A stretch of 64,000 nt of DNA from JAGVSZ01 sp963747775 (GCA_963747775.1 CAVVGT010000001.1:124001-188000), one strand, 5' to 3'; numbered from the stretch's first letter, positions 9,246 to 18,810 are shown. A program made the numbers and translations. Notes: a model not told the origin generated them from the letters alone.

Positions 9246-10064
9246 ATGCTCATCGGCCAGATCTCGGACCTGCACATCAAAGCGAACGGGAAGCTTTCGT
9301 ACCGGGTCGTCGACACCGCCGCGATGCTCGCGCGCTGCGTCGATCACGTGCTGGCGTTGAAGCAACGCCCCGAGGTCCTCCTCGTCACGGGCGACCTGGT
9401 GGACTTCGGCCGGCCCGAGGAGTACGCGACGCTGAAGGCGCTGCTCGCGCCGTTGCCGATGCCGTACTACCTGATCCCCGGGAATCACGACGAGCGCGCC
9501 GCGTTGCGCGAGGCCTTCCCGAGTCACGGCTACCTGCGCCAATGGGCGCCGTTCGTGCAGTACGCGATCGACGACTGGCCGGTGCGGATCGTGGCGCTCG
9601 ACACGGTGATCCCGGGCCAGAGCGGCGGCGAGCTGTGCGGCGACCGGCTCGCCTGGCTGGAGACGACGCTTGCCGCGCAGCCGGGCAAGCCGACGATCGT
9701 GATGATGCATCACCCGCCTTTCCGGACCGGGATCGGCCATATGGACAAGATGGGTTTAGCGGATGCGAGCGGGCTTGCGGCGGTGATCTCCCGGAATCTG
9801 CAGGTGGAGCGCGTGCTGTGCGGTCACCTGCATCGACCGATCCAGGTGCGCTTCGCCGGCACGATCGCCTCCACCTGCCCGAGCCCGGCCCACCAGGTCG
9901 CGCTCGACCTCGATCGGGCGGCGCCGTCGCGCTTCGTGATGGAGCCCCCGGCCTATCAGTTGCACCAGTGGAACGAGGCGACCGGCGTCGTCTCGCACAC
10001 CGCCTTCATCGGCGAATTCGCCGGGCCGTATCCGTTCTACGAGGGCGGGAAGCTCATCGATTAG
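9246..10064 (+). CDS. GpdQ/CpdA-like metallophosphoesterase
   Basis: A 272-residue two-metal phosphodiesterase. The metal-ligand motifs are in order: SDLHI (residues 7-11), GDLVDFGRPEEY, GNHDER, MMHHPPF and CGHLHRP. Overall it resembles GpdQ glycerophosphodiesterase and CpdA-type cyclic-nucleotide phosphodiesterases. It begins 11 bases after the ATPase and has its own AAGGAG ribosome binding site, so it is the last gene of the importer operon. That context suggests the imported solute is a phosphodiester or phosphonate-like compound hydrolysed in the cytoplasm. The substrate is inferred. No signal peptide is present. Confidence 0.85.
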   Translation: MLIGQISDLHIKANGKLSYRVVDTAAMLARCVDHVLALKQRPEVLLVTGDLVDFGRPEEYATLKALLAPLPMPYYLIPGNHDERAALREAFPSHGYLRQWAPFVQYAIDDWPVRIVALDTVIPGQSGGELCGDRLAWLETTLAAQPGKPTIVMMHHPPFRTGIGHMDKMGLADASGLAAVISRNLQVERVLCGHLHRPIQVRFAGTIASTCPSPAHQVALDLDRAAPSRFVMEPPAYQLHQWNEATGVVSHTAFIGEFAGPYPFYEGGKLID

Positions 10065-10246
10065 GGCAGCGCGGCGCCGGAAGCTCGCCCAGCCAACTTG
10101 AACCGGTTCGAGCGCTGACCCGGCGCGACTCGATTGACGCCATAAAACCACCGGCGTAGCGTTTGTCCGGGGCCCGCTACCGCTCCGGCGACCTCAGAAG
10201 AACAATCATGCGAGGGACGAGCGGCGTTTGCCAGGGGGAGTCATCC

Positions 10247-12395
10247 ATGAGCCATTTCCTTGCGGCGCTTCGCGGTATCCGCACGTTCGGCGCCACGCTT
10301 CTCGTCTCGCTCGCCGCCGTGCTGTTCGCGGCACCGCCCGCGGACGCGCGCATCACCCGTATCGAGATCGACACCGCGCGGTCGGAATCGCCGACGTTCG
10401 GCGGTTACTCGTGGCCGAACGTCGGCCAGTACGAGAAGGTCGTCGGCAAGGCGTACGGCGAAGTCAACCCGCACGACCGGCAGAACCGGGTCATCGTCGA
10501 CATCGAATTCGCCCCGCGCAACGCCCGCGGCAACGTCGAGTACGCGTTCAACTTCTACATCCTGAAGCCGATCGATCTTTCCAAGGGCGCGGACAAGATG
10601 ATGTACGAGCCGCCGAACCGCGGCGGCAAGACCTGGACGGCGCTCGGTCGCGTCAGCGGGCGGCGGCGACGATCCAGGCTCGATCACCGACCCCACGGTT
10701 CTGGCGAACTCGTTCCTGATGCCGCGCGGCTACACCATCGCGTGGAGCGGGTGGGAGGACCTGGGCACCCTCGATACCTTCAACGCGTCGGCCACCTTCC
10801 CGATCGCGAAGAATCGCGACGACTCGACGATCACCGGTCCGTCCTACGAATACATCGTGGTGGGGGCGGCGGCTGCGTCGGTCGCGCTGAGCTACCCGGC
10901 GGCGACGCTCGACAAGACCAAGGCGACGCTGACCCATCGCGTTCATCTGAACGACGCGCCGGAGGTCATTCCCGCATCCGGCTGGAACTACAACGCGACC
11001 GGAACGGCCATCAGCCTCGCCAGCGGGAGCTTCGTCGCGAACGACATCTACGAGTTCGCGTACACCGCGAAGGACCCCAAGGTGAACGGCCTGGGCTTCG
11101 CCGCCGTGCGCGACTGGATGGAGTTCCTGCGCTACAAGACACGCGACGACCTCGGCAACGCCAATCCGCTGGCCCGGCACGTCAAGCGCGTCTACACCGA
11201 GATCTCGTCGCAGCCCGGGCGCCTTCTCAACGACTTCCGGCACCTCGGGTTCAACGAGACCGAAAGCGGCAAGAAGGCCTTCGACGGCCACATGCAGTGG
11301 ATCGCGGCGGGCAACGGCATCAACATGAACTATCGCTTCTCGCAGTCCGGCCGCACCGAGCGCAACCGCCAGAACCATCTCTTCATCGAAGGCCGGTTTC
11401 CGTTCGCGAACGTGATGACGCACGATCCGATCACCCACCAGACCGACAGCCGATACCGGAGCTGCGAGCGGACCGATACCTGCCCGCTCGGCATGGAGAT
11501 CTACTCGGCGAACGAGTACTGGGTCAAGTCGGCGTCGCTGCTGCACACGACTCCGGACGGCACCCGGGACCTCCCGGATTCGCCGTACACCCGCAATTAC
11601 TTCATGTCGAGCATGCGGCACGGCACTGCCAACCCCCCAGCCGGCTCCCCGCCCGGCACCCCGCCAGGCATGGGGCTCTGCCAGCAGGCCGACAATCCGC
11701 TGAATTCGGCGCCGGTGCAGCGCGCGCTGTTCATCGCCCTGGACGAGTGGGCGACGGAAGGCCGCAAGCCGCCGCGCAGCCGGGTGCCGAAGCTGCGCGA
11801 CGGCACGCTGGTGCCGCCGCTGCCGCAGTCCGGGATGGGCTTCCCGAATATTCCCGGCGTCACCTACACCGGCCTGAAGACCACGCGCTACCACTTCGAC
11901 TACGGGCGGCACTTCTACGAGACCGGGATCGCGACGATCAATCCGCCGGTGTTCCCGTTCACGACGCCTTCGTACCAGGACGATCCGCGCAACGGCCCGA
12001 TCTATCCGAGCTTCATTCCGAAGACCGACAGCGACGGCAACGACATCGCCGGGGTGCGGCTGGCCGACGTGACGGTGCCTCTGGCCACCTACACGGGCTG
12101 GGCGCTGCGGCGGGGCGCGCAGGCCAACGACGGCTGCGAGGCCGCCGGGCAGTTCATTCCGTTCGCGAAGACCGAAGGCGATCGCGGCAGCGATCCGCGT
12201 CGGTCGGTCGCGGCTCGCTACCCCACCTTCGCCGCCTACCACGGCAAGGTGCGGCGCGCGATCGACGACATGGTCGCGGACCGTCTGTTGCTGTGCGAGG
12301 ACGCCGGGACCGAGGAGGCGCGGCTGATGCAGGCCGGCATCACCCGCGGCGTGCCGCCGCCGGCAAGCGGCGTCTGCCGGCGGTCGAGCCGCTGA
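10247..12395 (+). pseudogene. Secreted alpha/beta-hydrolase-domain protein, frameshifted
   Basis: Large secreted protein of the 'alpha/beta hydrolase domain-containing' family (PF20091 type, as I recognise it). It starts at ATG 10247 behind AGGGGGAG and has a signal peptide ending ADA. The N-terminal frame is good to about 10655 (WTALGRVSG). One extra base then shifts the frame; the continuation (GGDDPGSITDPTVLANSF) lies in the next frame and runs to a stop at 12395. The joined product would be about 715 residues, normal for the family. Recognisable segments include GYTIAWSGWE and FNETESGKKAFDGH. These proteins are poorly characterised; an esterase-like role outside the cytoplasm is inferred. 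The frameshift may be a sequencing error. Confidence 0.7.
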
Positions 12396-12415
12396 AGCGT
12401 GCAGCGGCAAGAAGC

Positions 12416-12496
12416 GACCACCACGACAAGAACGACCACCACGGCAAGAACGACCACGACGACGACAGGGATCGCGACGACGAGCGGCGCGATTGA
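12416..12496 (+). repeat. Low-complexity His/Asp- or Thr-coding tandem repeat
   Basis: Immediately after the hydrolase stop, an 18-base unit (GACCACCACGACAAGAAC) occurs twice with one mismatch (12416-12451), followed by GAC/CAC-rich sequence. Read in the frame of the hydrolase N-terminus it gives a His/Asp/Lys-rich tail ending at 12496. Read in the hydrolase body frame it follows the stop and gives a Thr-rich stretch. If a second frameshift exists near 12380, this could be a metal-binding C-terminal tail of the hydrolase. The rest of the 12396-12590 gap shows nothing recognisable. Confidence 0.5.
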
Positions 12497-12590
12497 CGGG
12501 GTTGCTGACGAGATCCGAGAAACCGCGGGGAAGCGGTTCGCGCTTTGATCGATCGAAGACCGGGACGCGGAAGGGACCCGCGCCCGGTGC

Positions 12591-13883
12591 CTACTTGACG
12601 TACCCCAGAACCCGCGGCAGCCACAGCGTGAGGCCGGGGAACGCGACGACCAGCGCGAGCGCGGCAAGGGTCGCGCCGATCAATCCCCAGCTCTCGCGCA
12701 CGATCTCGCGCAGCGGGATCTTCGCCAACGCGCTCAGCACGAAGAGCAGCAGGCCATACGGCGGCGTGACCAGCCCGATCGTGATGTTGAACACGATCAC
12801 GACCCCGAAATAGACCGGGTCGATCTGCAGCGCGGCGACCGTCGGCAGCAGCACCGGCACCAGCACCAGCAGCATCGTGGTCGCGTCGATGAAGCACCCG
12901 AGCACCAGGAAGACGAAGTTGACTACGACCAGGAAGGCGAGCGGCGACAGGCCGAGCCCGCCGATCCAGGCCGCGAGCGCCTTGTCGAGCTGCTCGGCGG
13001 TGACCGCGTAGTTGACCGCGAACGCGCCGCAGATCATCACGATGATCACCGCCGTCTGCCGTGCGGTCGCGCTGAACGCCTCCACGGTCTTGCCCCATCC
13101 CAGCTCGCGATAGAAGAGCCCGGCGAGCAAGAGCGCATAGAGCGCGGCGACCGCCGCCGCCTCGGTGGGCGTGAACGCGCCGGAATAGATCCCGCCGAGC
13201 AGCACGACCGGCATGCCGAGGGCAAGGATCGCGCGCTTCAGGATCCGCGGCCGTTCGGCGGCGGGCGGCGGCGGTTCCGCCGGAAAATCGCGCCCCACCG
13301 CGATGACCGCGACCGCGATCATCAGCGCCGCCGCGAGCAGGAGCCCCGGCAGCACCCCGCCGAGGAACAGCGCCGCCACCGAGACGTTCGCCATCAGAGC
13401 ATAGAGGATCATCGGGATCGACGGCGGGATGACCGGCCCGAGCACGGCCGAGGCGGCCACGATCGCGGCGGCGAACCCGCGCGGATAGCCGGCCTTGTCC
13501 ATCGCCCGGATCGTCACCAGGCCCGGACCCGCGGCGTCCGCTATCGCGCTGCCGCTCATGCTCGCGAAAAGCACGCTCACCAGGACGTCGATCTGCGCCA
13601 GGCCGCCGCGGACGCGTCCGACGAGAAGGTGACAGGCGGCGAACAGCCGGTCGCTCATCGAGCCGGCGTTCATCAGGTTCGCCGCGAGCATGAAGAGCGG
13701 GATCGCGACCAGTACGTACGCGCCGGCAAGCGAGTTCATGATCTGGTCGGCCGCGAGCCCGATGTCGCGTCCGGCGGCGAGGAGATAGGCGAGCGCGCCG
13801 AGCAGCATGGCGATCGCGATCGGGATGCGGACGAGGGTCGCCGCGACGAACACGGCGACGAGCGCGAGAAACGCGGCGCTCAT
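12591..13883 (-). CDS. dctM: TRAP transporter large permease (DctM)
   Basis: A 430-residue, very hydrophobic protein with about twelve membrane segments and the DctM signatures PIAIAMLLG, GSAIADAAGPG and GPVIPPSIPMILY. It is the channel subunit of a tripartite ATP-independent periplasmic transporter, driven by an ion gradient and fed by a DctP receptor. Its start ATG at 13883 overlaps the small permease stop by four bases, and the receptor gene lies just upstream. Together with the FAH-family and FAD-linked oxidase genes this forms a five-gene minus-strand operon (12591-17710), probably for uptake and oxidation of a hydroxy- or oxo-acid. Confidence 0.92.
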   Translation of the reverse strand: MSAAFLALVAVFVAATLVRIPIAIAMLLGALAYLLAAGRDIGLAADQIMNSLAGAYVLVAIPLFMLAANLMNAGSMSDRLFAACHLLVGRVRGGLAQIDVLVSVLFASMSGSAIADAAGPGLVTIRAMDKAGYPRGFAAAIVAASAVLGPVIPPSIPMILYALMANVSVAALFLGGVLPGLLLAAALMIAVAVIAVGRDFPAEPPPPAAERPRILKRAILALGMPVVLLGGIYSGAFTPTEAAAVAALYALLLAGLFYRELGWGKTVEAFSATARQTAVIIVMICGAFAVNYAVTAEQLDKALAAWIGGLGLSPLAFLVVVNFVFLVLGCFIDATTMLLVLVPVLLPTVAALQIDPVYFGVVIVFNITIGLVTPPYGLLLFVLSALAKIPLREIVRESWGLIGATLAALALVVAFPGLTLWLPRVLGYVK

Positions 13884-14374
13884 GGGCCCGGCGGGTCGAG
13901 CTCGTCGCGCCAGTCGCGGCCGCAGAGCCGCACCGCGCGCACCAGGAAGCGCACGGCCACCGCCACCACGAAGAGCCCGAAGCAGGCGTACACGAAGTCG
14001 AGCCGCCATTGCAGCGCGGGGGTGCGCTCGCGCCAGAGGAACAGGACGAAATCGATGATCTTGGGCGCCGCGGCCCCGAGCGCGATCGCGGCGGCAAACG
14101 CGGCGGCGGCGCCGAGAGCGCGCCGGCCGCCCGACGGGAGCATGCCCTCGACCAGCTCGAACGCGACGTGATCGCGGAGCGGGACGACGAGCGCCGCGGT
14201 CCAGAACACCGCCCAGAGGAACAGGACCGAAGTGAGCTCGTCGATCCAGACGATCGGTGCGCCGAGCAGATAGCGCCGCGCGACCCCGGCGATCACCGCG
14301 AGGAGGATCGCCGCGACGAGCGTCGCGCCGATCCAGTCGGCCGCGCGCGACCCGACGGCGAGGATCCGCTTCAT
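13880..14374 (-). CDS. dctQ: TRAP transporter small permease (DctQ)
   Basis: A 164-residue protein with four membrane segments, the normal size and pattern for DctQ, including the conserved-type stretch GAPIVWIDELTSVLFLWAVFW. It pairs with the large permease whose gene overlaps it by four bases. It starts at ATG 14374, 31 bases after the receptor gene stop. The C-terminal tail is short and charged (RDWRDELDPPGP), facing the cytoplasm in this family. Confidence 0.9.
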   Translation of the reverse strand: MKRILAVGSRAADWIGATLVAAILLAVIAGVARRYLLGAPIVWIDELTSVLFLWAVFWTAALVVPLRDHVAFELVEGMLPSGGRRALGAAAAFAAAIALGAAAPKIIDFVLFLWRERTPALQWRLDFVYACFGLFVVAVAVRFLVRAVRLCGRDWRDELDPPGP

Positions 14375-14405
14375 CGCGCGCTGGAGAGCGTGGGCGCGCT
14401 GCGCT

Positions 14406-15383
14406 TCAGCGCACTGCCGACACCTCGTCCATCATCTTGCGGTCCCACGGCTTGGCCGCATCGGCGCCCGCGTAGACCTTGTCCGCGTTGGCGCGGAAGG
14501 CCGCGAGATCGGGGCGGGTGACGGTGACGCCCTTGCCGGCGAGCCCGTCGATGATCGTCTTCTCGTCGTTCAGCCGCTCGCCGTCGTTCCATCGTGCCGC
14601 CTTGACGGCCGCTGCGGTGAGCTTCTGGCGCTGATCCGGCGTCAGCTTGTCGAAGTACGGCTTGGCGATCGCGTAGAACACCGGCTGCACGAGGTGCGCG
14701 GTGAGCACGAGCTGCTTCGACACCTCATAGAACTTCGCCGCGTTGCCGATCGTCGGCGGGTTCTCCTGGCCGTCGATCGTGCCGGTCTGCAGCGCCAGGT
14801 AGACCTCTGGCATGTTCATCGGCGTCGGGGTGACGCCGATCGACTGGCCGAGCAGCAGCCAGTCGGGGCCACCCGGCATGCGCAGCTTCACGCCGGCGAG
14901 GTCGGCCGGCCCCTTGACGTCGCGCGCGGTGCGCAGGCTCACCTGGCGCGTGCCGAGATAGGTCGGCGCGAGAATCACCACGCCCATCTTGGCGGCGACC
15001 GCGTCGATGTAGCGCTTGCCGACCGCGCCGGTGAAGGTCCTGTAGGCCTGGTCGTAGTCGCGGAAGAGGTACGCCCGGTTGAAGAAGCCGAACTCGGGAA
15101 TCTGCTGCGCGACCTCGAAGGTGGTCATCGTGCTCATCTCGAGGTTGCCGCGCTGCAGCGCCGGGACCTCGGTGCCCTGGCGGAACAGCTGGCTCCCCGG
15201 ATAGACCTGCACGTCGAATTCGGGGGCCGCGACCTCGAGCTCGGTCTTGAACTGCTGGATCGAGCGGGTGAGGAAATCGGGCGGCGGCGCGGCGGTCGAG
15301 AAGCGCAGGACGGTCTTCTGCTGCGCGCCGGCGGTTGCGGAAACAAGCGCGGCGGCGAGCGCCAGCCAGTGCAGGGGCTTCAT
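14406..15383 (-). CDS. dctP: TRAP transporter substrate-binding protein (DctP)
   Basis: A 325-residue periplasmic receptor with a signal peptide (MKPLHWLALAAALVSATAGA) and DctP hallmarks: GVKLRMPGGPDWL with the substrate-contacting Arg, and QTGTIDGQENPPTI. It starts at ATG 15383 behind GGGAGAGCAAG. It is followed by dctQ and dctM and preceded by an FAH-family gene only 16 bases away. The bound acid is unknown. The downstream enzymes suggest an organic acid handled by a flavin-linked 2-hydroxyacid dehydrogenase. Confidence 0.92.
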   Translation of the reverse strand: MKPLHWLALAAALVSATAGAQQKTVLRFSTAAPPPDFLTRSIQQFKTELEVAAPEFDVQVYPGSQLFRQGTEVPALQRGNLEMSTMTTFEVAQQIPEFGFFNRAYLFRDYDQAYRTFTGAVGKRYIDAVAAKMGVVILAPTYLGTRQVSLRTARDVKGPADLAGVKLRMPGGPDWLLLGQSIGVTPTPMNMPEVYLALQTGTIDGQENPPTIGNAAKFYEVSKQLVLTAHLVQPVFYAIAKPYFDKLTPDQRQKLTAAAVKAARWNDGERLNDEKTIIDGLAGKGVTVTRPDLAAFRANADKVYAGADAAKPWDRKMMDEVSAVR

Positions 15384-15399
15384 CTTGCTCTCCCGTTGG

Positions 15400-16284
15400 T
15401 TACTGGATCTCGACTTCGAGCGTGCCGATGTTCTCGATCGTCGCGTCGACGCGATCGCCGCGCTGCAGGAACGTCCGCTGCGGAAACGCCCACGCCCGCC
15501 GGCGTGCCGGTGAGTAGCACGTCGCCGGGGTCGAGGGTCATGATCGACGAGAGGAGGACGATCTGCTCGCGGATATCGAAGATCATCCCGGACGTGCGTG
15601 CGTTCTGTTTCGTTTCGCCGTTGACCTTCAGCTCGAGCGCGAGGTTCTGGGCGTCGCCGACGAGCGCGGCTGGCACGATCCGCGGGCCGAGCGGGCAGCA
15701 GGTGTCCTGCGCTTTTCCCGCGACCCAGTCGAACTTGTAGAAGGTCTCCGGCGCCTGGTTGAGGTCGCGCGCGGACAGGTCGATCGCCGACGCTGTAGCC
15801 GGCGACGCAGCCGAGCGCGTCGTCCGGCGACAGGTCCTTCGCGGTCCGGCCGATCACCGCGGCGAGCTCGATCTCCCAGTCGAACATCTGCGAGCGCGCC
15901 GGGTAGCGCACCGTCGCGGCCCGGGCCGACCAGCGCATTGCGCGGCGGCTTGAAGAAGAAGAACAGGCGCTGCGCTTCCTTGCGCAAGTCCTTCACACCC
16001 ATCTCGGCGAGGTGGTCGTAGTAATTGGCGCCGGCGCAGAGGACCTTGCCGGGATACTGGAGCGGCGTCAGGATCCGCACGTCTGCCGCCGCGAGGCCGT
16101 CGCGCGTCGGATCGCACGCCCCTGCCGCGTGCTCGACAAGCGCCGCGTGGTCGGACCAGCGCGCGAACAGGGCAGCGAGGCTCCCCGGGAGTCCCGCGAT
16201 GTCGTCGAGCGGGAAGAAGCGCCCGGATTTCTCGATGCAGCCGTGCACCCTGTCCCGATGCGCGACGGTCGCCAGCGCGTACAT
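15400..16284 (-). pseudogene. FAH-family hydrolase, three frameshifts
   Basis: A fumarylacetoacetate-hydrolase-family enzyme (C-C bond hydrolase, decarboxylase or isomerase of 2-oxo acids) broken three times as sequenced. The pieces are: N-terminus from ATG 16284 to ALVGPG; then, after an extra base near 15920, MFDWEIELAAVIG to GYSVG; then, after an extra base near 15781, DLSARDLNQAP to LLTGTPAGVG, with the metal-site region MTLDPGDVLLTG; then, after another near 15490, FPQRTFLQRGDRV to the stop at 15400. All pieces are well conserved and contain no stops. Three +1 events in one gene suggest either poor sequence quality here or true decay. It is an operon member between the FAD-linked oxidase and dctP. 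Confidence 0.75.
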
Positions 16285-16294
16285 CTCTTTCGGC

Positions 16295-17710
16295 TCAGGC
16301 GGGACCGGGGATCACCTTCCCCGGGTTCATCAGGTTCTTCGGATCGAGCGCGCGCTTGACCGCGCGCATCGTCGCTACCGCGGCGGCGCCGTGCTCGGCC
16401 TCGAGGAACTCGAGCTTGCCGAGACCGATTCCGTGCTCGCCCGTGGACGTCCCGCCCATTCCGATCGCACGCGTGACCAGGCGGCGGTTGAGGCCCTCCG
16501 CGCGCTCCATCTCGTCGTGCACGGCCGGATCGACGTTGATGCCGAGATGGAAGTTCCCGTCGCCGACGTGGCCGACCAGGACGATCGGCAGCCCGCTCTG
16601 CGCGCAGTCGATTTCAGTCTCGGCGATGCAGTCGGCGAGGCGCGAGATCGGGACGCACACGTCGGTCGAGACCACGCGCGTGTTGGGCCGCAGGCCGAGC
16701 GTCGCGAAGTAGCAGTTGTGGCGTGCCGTCCACAGGCGCGTGCGCTCCTCGGGCGTCGCCGACCATTCGAAGCCGGTACCGCCGTGCTCGACGGCGATCG
16801 CCCGGACGCCGCGTGCCTGCTCCTCGACGCCCGCCGGCGAGCCGTGGAACTCGAAGAAGAGCATCGGCGTCTCGGGAAGGCTCGTCTTGCTGTGCCGGTT
16901 GATCGCGCGGATCGCGGCGGCGTCGACCAGCTCGCAGCGCGCGATCGGCACGCCGAGCTGGATCGTCTGGATGACCGCCTCGACGGCAGCGCGCACGTTC
17001 GAGAACTGGCAGGTCGCTGCGGAAATCGCCTCGGGCTGCGGGTGCACGCGAACGGTCACCTCGGTGATGATGCCGAGCGTGCCCTCCGACCCGACGAAGA
17101 GGCGCGTGAGGTCGTACCCCGCGGAGGACTTGCGCGCACGAGTTCCGGTGCGCACCGCCGTGCCGTCCGCGAGCACGACCGTCAGCGCGAGCACGTTCTC
17201 GCGCATCGTGCCGTAGCGCACCGCGTTCGTGCCCGAGGCGCGGGTCGCGGTCATCCCGCCGATCGACGCGTCGGCGCCGGGGTCGAGCGGGAAGAAGAGC
17301 CCGGTGCCCTTGAGGGCGTCGTTGAGCTGCTTGCGCGTGACACCGGGCTGCACGACCGCATCGAGGTCCTCGGCGTGCACCGCAATCACTTCGTTCATCT
17401 GTCCGAGGTCGATCGATACGCCGCCGCACACGGCGAGCACGTGTCCTTCGACCGAGCTGCCCGCGCCGTAGGGGATCATCGGCACGTCATGGGCGTGGCA
17501 AAGGCGCGCGATCGCGGCGACCTCGTCGGTCGACCGGGGGAACGCCACGGCGTCGGGCGGCATCGGCGCGAACGCGGATTCGTCGCGGCCGTGCAGCACG
17601 CGCACGCTCTCGCCGGTCGACACGCGCTCGCCCAGCAAGGCCCGCAGGTCGTCGAGCAGGGCGGCGGGCAGCCGTCGGCGGGAGGTCTCGGGCGCGTTCA
17701 AGGTTGGCAA
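16295..17710 (-). CDS. FAD-linked 2-hydroxyacid dehydrogenase (GlcD/Dld type)
   Basis: A 471-residue flavoprotein of the GlcD/D-lactate dehydrogenase (cytochrome) family. The FAD-binding domain has IPYGAGSSVEGH near residues 80-92 and DPGADASIGGMTATRASGTNAVRYG. The C-terminal domain has VGHVGDGNFH, GGTSTGEHGIG, and ends DPKNLMNPGKV. It oxidises D-2-hydroxyacids and passes electrons to the respiratory chain. No signal peptide is seen. The only in-frame start is TTG at 17710 (the next stop upstream is at 17759), and it abuts a perfect palindrome. It is the first gene of the minus-strand TRAP operon. Confidence 0.85.
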   Translation of the reverse strand: MPTLNAPETSRRRLPAALLDDLRALLGERVSTGESVRVLHGRDESAFAPMPPDAVAFPRSTDEVAAIARLCHAHDVPMIPYGAGSSVEGHVLAVCGGVSIDLGQMNEVIAVHAEDLDAVVQPGVTRKQLNDALKGTGLFFPLDPGADASIGGMTATRASGTNAVRYGTMRENVLALTVVLADGTAVRTGTRARKSSAGYDLTRLFVGSEGTLGIITEVTVRVHPQPEAISAATCQFSNVRAAVEAVIQTIQLGVPIARCELVDAAAIRAINRHSKTSLPETPMLFFEFHGSPAGVEEQARGVRAIAVEHGGTGFEWSATPEERTRLWTARHNCYFATLGLRPNTRVVSTDVCVPISRLADCIAETEIDCAQSGLPIVLVGHVGDGNFHLGINVDPAVHDEMERAEGLNRRLVTRAIGMGGTSTGEHGIGLGKLEFLEAEHGAAAVATMRAVKRALDPKNLMNPGKVIPGPA

Positions 17711-17724
17711 CCAAACCGGTTTGG
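17711..17724. promoter_or_regulatory. Perfect 14-bp palindrome, candidate operator
   Basis: CCAAACCGGTTTGG is a perfect palindrome between the divergent FAD-linked oxidase operon and the TRAP receptor gene. The AACCGGTT core resembles operators of LacI- and some GntR-type regulators. It touches the TTG start of the leftward gene, so a bound repressor would block both directions. No regulator gene lies next to it. Confidence 0.6.
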
Positions 17725-17778
17725 CGCATTCTACGGGCCCGCAAACACCACTGCACCCCTACGTTCGGAGAACAAGAC

Positions 17779-18810
17779 ATGATCCGCATCGACAAGCTCT
17801 TCTGCGGCCTCGCTGCCGCCTGCGGCCTTGCGCTCGCCGTACCCGCGGCGGCCCAGACCGAGCTCACCGTCTCGCTCTGGATTCCGCCCACGCACATGAT
17901 CGCCAAGGACATCATCATGCCGTGGGCGGCTGACGTGGAAAAGGCGACCAACGGCCGCGTGAAGTTCAAGCTGCTGCCGAAGGCGGTCGCGAACCCGATC
18001 CAGCACTTCGACGCGGTGCGCGACGGGCTTGCCGACGTGGGATTCATCTCCCACAGCTACACCCCGCAGCGCTTCCAGCTCACGCGCATCGGCGTGCTGC
18101 CGTTCAGCGGCGACAACTCGGTGTCGAACTCGGTGGCGCTGTGGCACATCTACGACAAGTACCTCACCGGTCCGAACGAGCACCGCGGCGTTCACGTGCT
18201 CACGCTTTACACGCACGGTCCGGGCGTGATGTGGAACACCAAGAAGGCGATCACGAAGATCGACGACCTGGCGGGACTGAAGTTCCGCGTCGGCGGCGGC
18301 ATCGCGGCCGACGTCGGGACGGCGATCGGCGCGACGGTGCTGGTGAAGCCCGCGCCCGAGTCCTACGAGCTGCTGTCCTCGGGCGTCGTCGACGGCGTGT
18401 TCTTCCCGGGCGAGAGCATCGTGTCGTTCAAGCTCGAGAAGCTGGTGAAGTATGCGACCCAGTTCCCGGGCGGTCTCTACTCCGACAGCCACGCCGTGAT
18501 CATGAACGAGGCGAAGTGGAACGCGTTGCCGGCGGCCGACAAGGACGCGATCACGAAGCTCTCGGGCGAGGCGCTCGCGCGCCGCGCCGGTCAGGCGTGG
18601 GACAAGAACGCGGAGGCCGGCTGGAGCGTTGCGAAGGCGAACAACGTGCAGGTCACCCGCGCCGACGCGGCATTCGTCGAGGCGGTGAAGGCCCGCACCG
18701 CGAAGTTCGAGCAGGAGTGGCTCACGGATGCGAAGGCGAAGGGCATCGACGGCCCGAAAGTGCTCGCCGAGTACCGCGCCGAGCTGAAGAAGCTCGAGTC
18801 GGGCAAGTAG
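17779..18810 (+). CDS. TRAP transporter substrate-binding protein (DctP), no adjacent permease
   Basis: A 343-residue receptor with signal peptide ending PAAAQ, starting at ATG 17779 behind GGAGAACAAG. DctP features include LAGLKFRVGGGIAADVGTAIGA and SSGVVDGVFFPGESI. It has no permease genes of its own next to it. The dctQM pair at 22849-24645 is the nearest unpaired set, and the dctPQM operon behind the shared palindrome is the alternative partner. A 9-bp hairpin (18857-18880) follows it. Confidence 0.88.
   Translation: MIRIDKLFCGLAAACGLALAVPAAAQTELTVSLWIPPTHMIAKDIIMPWAADVEKATNGRVKFKLLPKAVANPIQHFDAVRDGLADVGFISHSYTPQRFQLTRIGVLPFSGDNSVSNSVALWHIYDKYLTGPNEHRGVHVLTLYTHGPGVMWNTKKAITKIDDLAGLKFRVGGGIAADVGTAIGATVLVKPAPESYELLSSGVVDGVFFPGESIVSFKLEKLVKYATQFPGGLYSDSHAVIMNEAKWNALPAADKDAITKLSGEALARRAGQAWDKNAEAGWSVAKANNVQVTRADAAFVEAVKARTAKFEQEWLTDAKAKGIDGPKVLAEYRAELKKLESGK

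Noticed and set aside
9246..10064. Fusion of the phosphodiesterase to the upstream ATPase
   Set aside because: One open frame links them only because of the frameshift near 8918. The linking residues are an out-of-frame reading of the ATPase C-terminus, and the enzyme has its own ribosome binding site.
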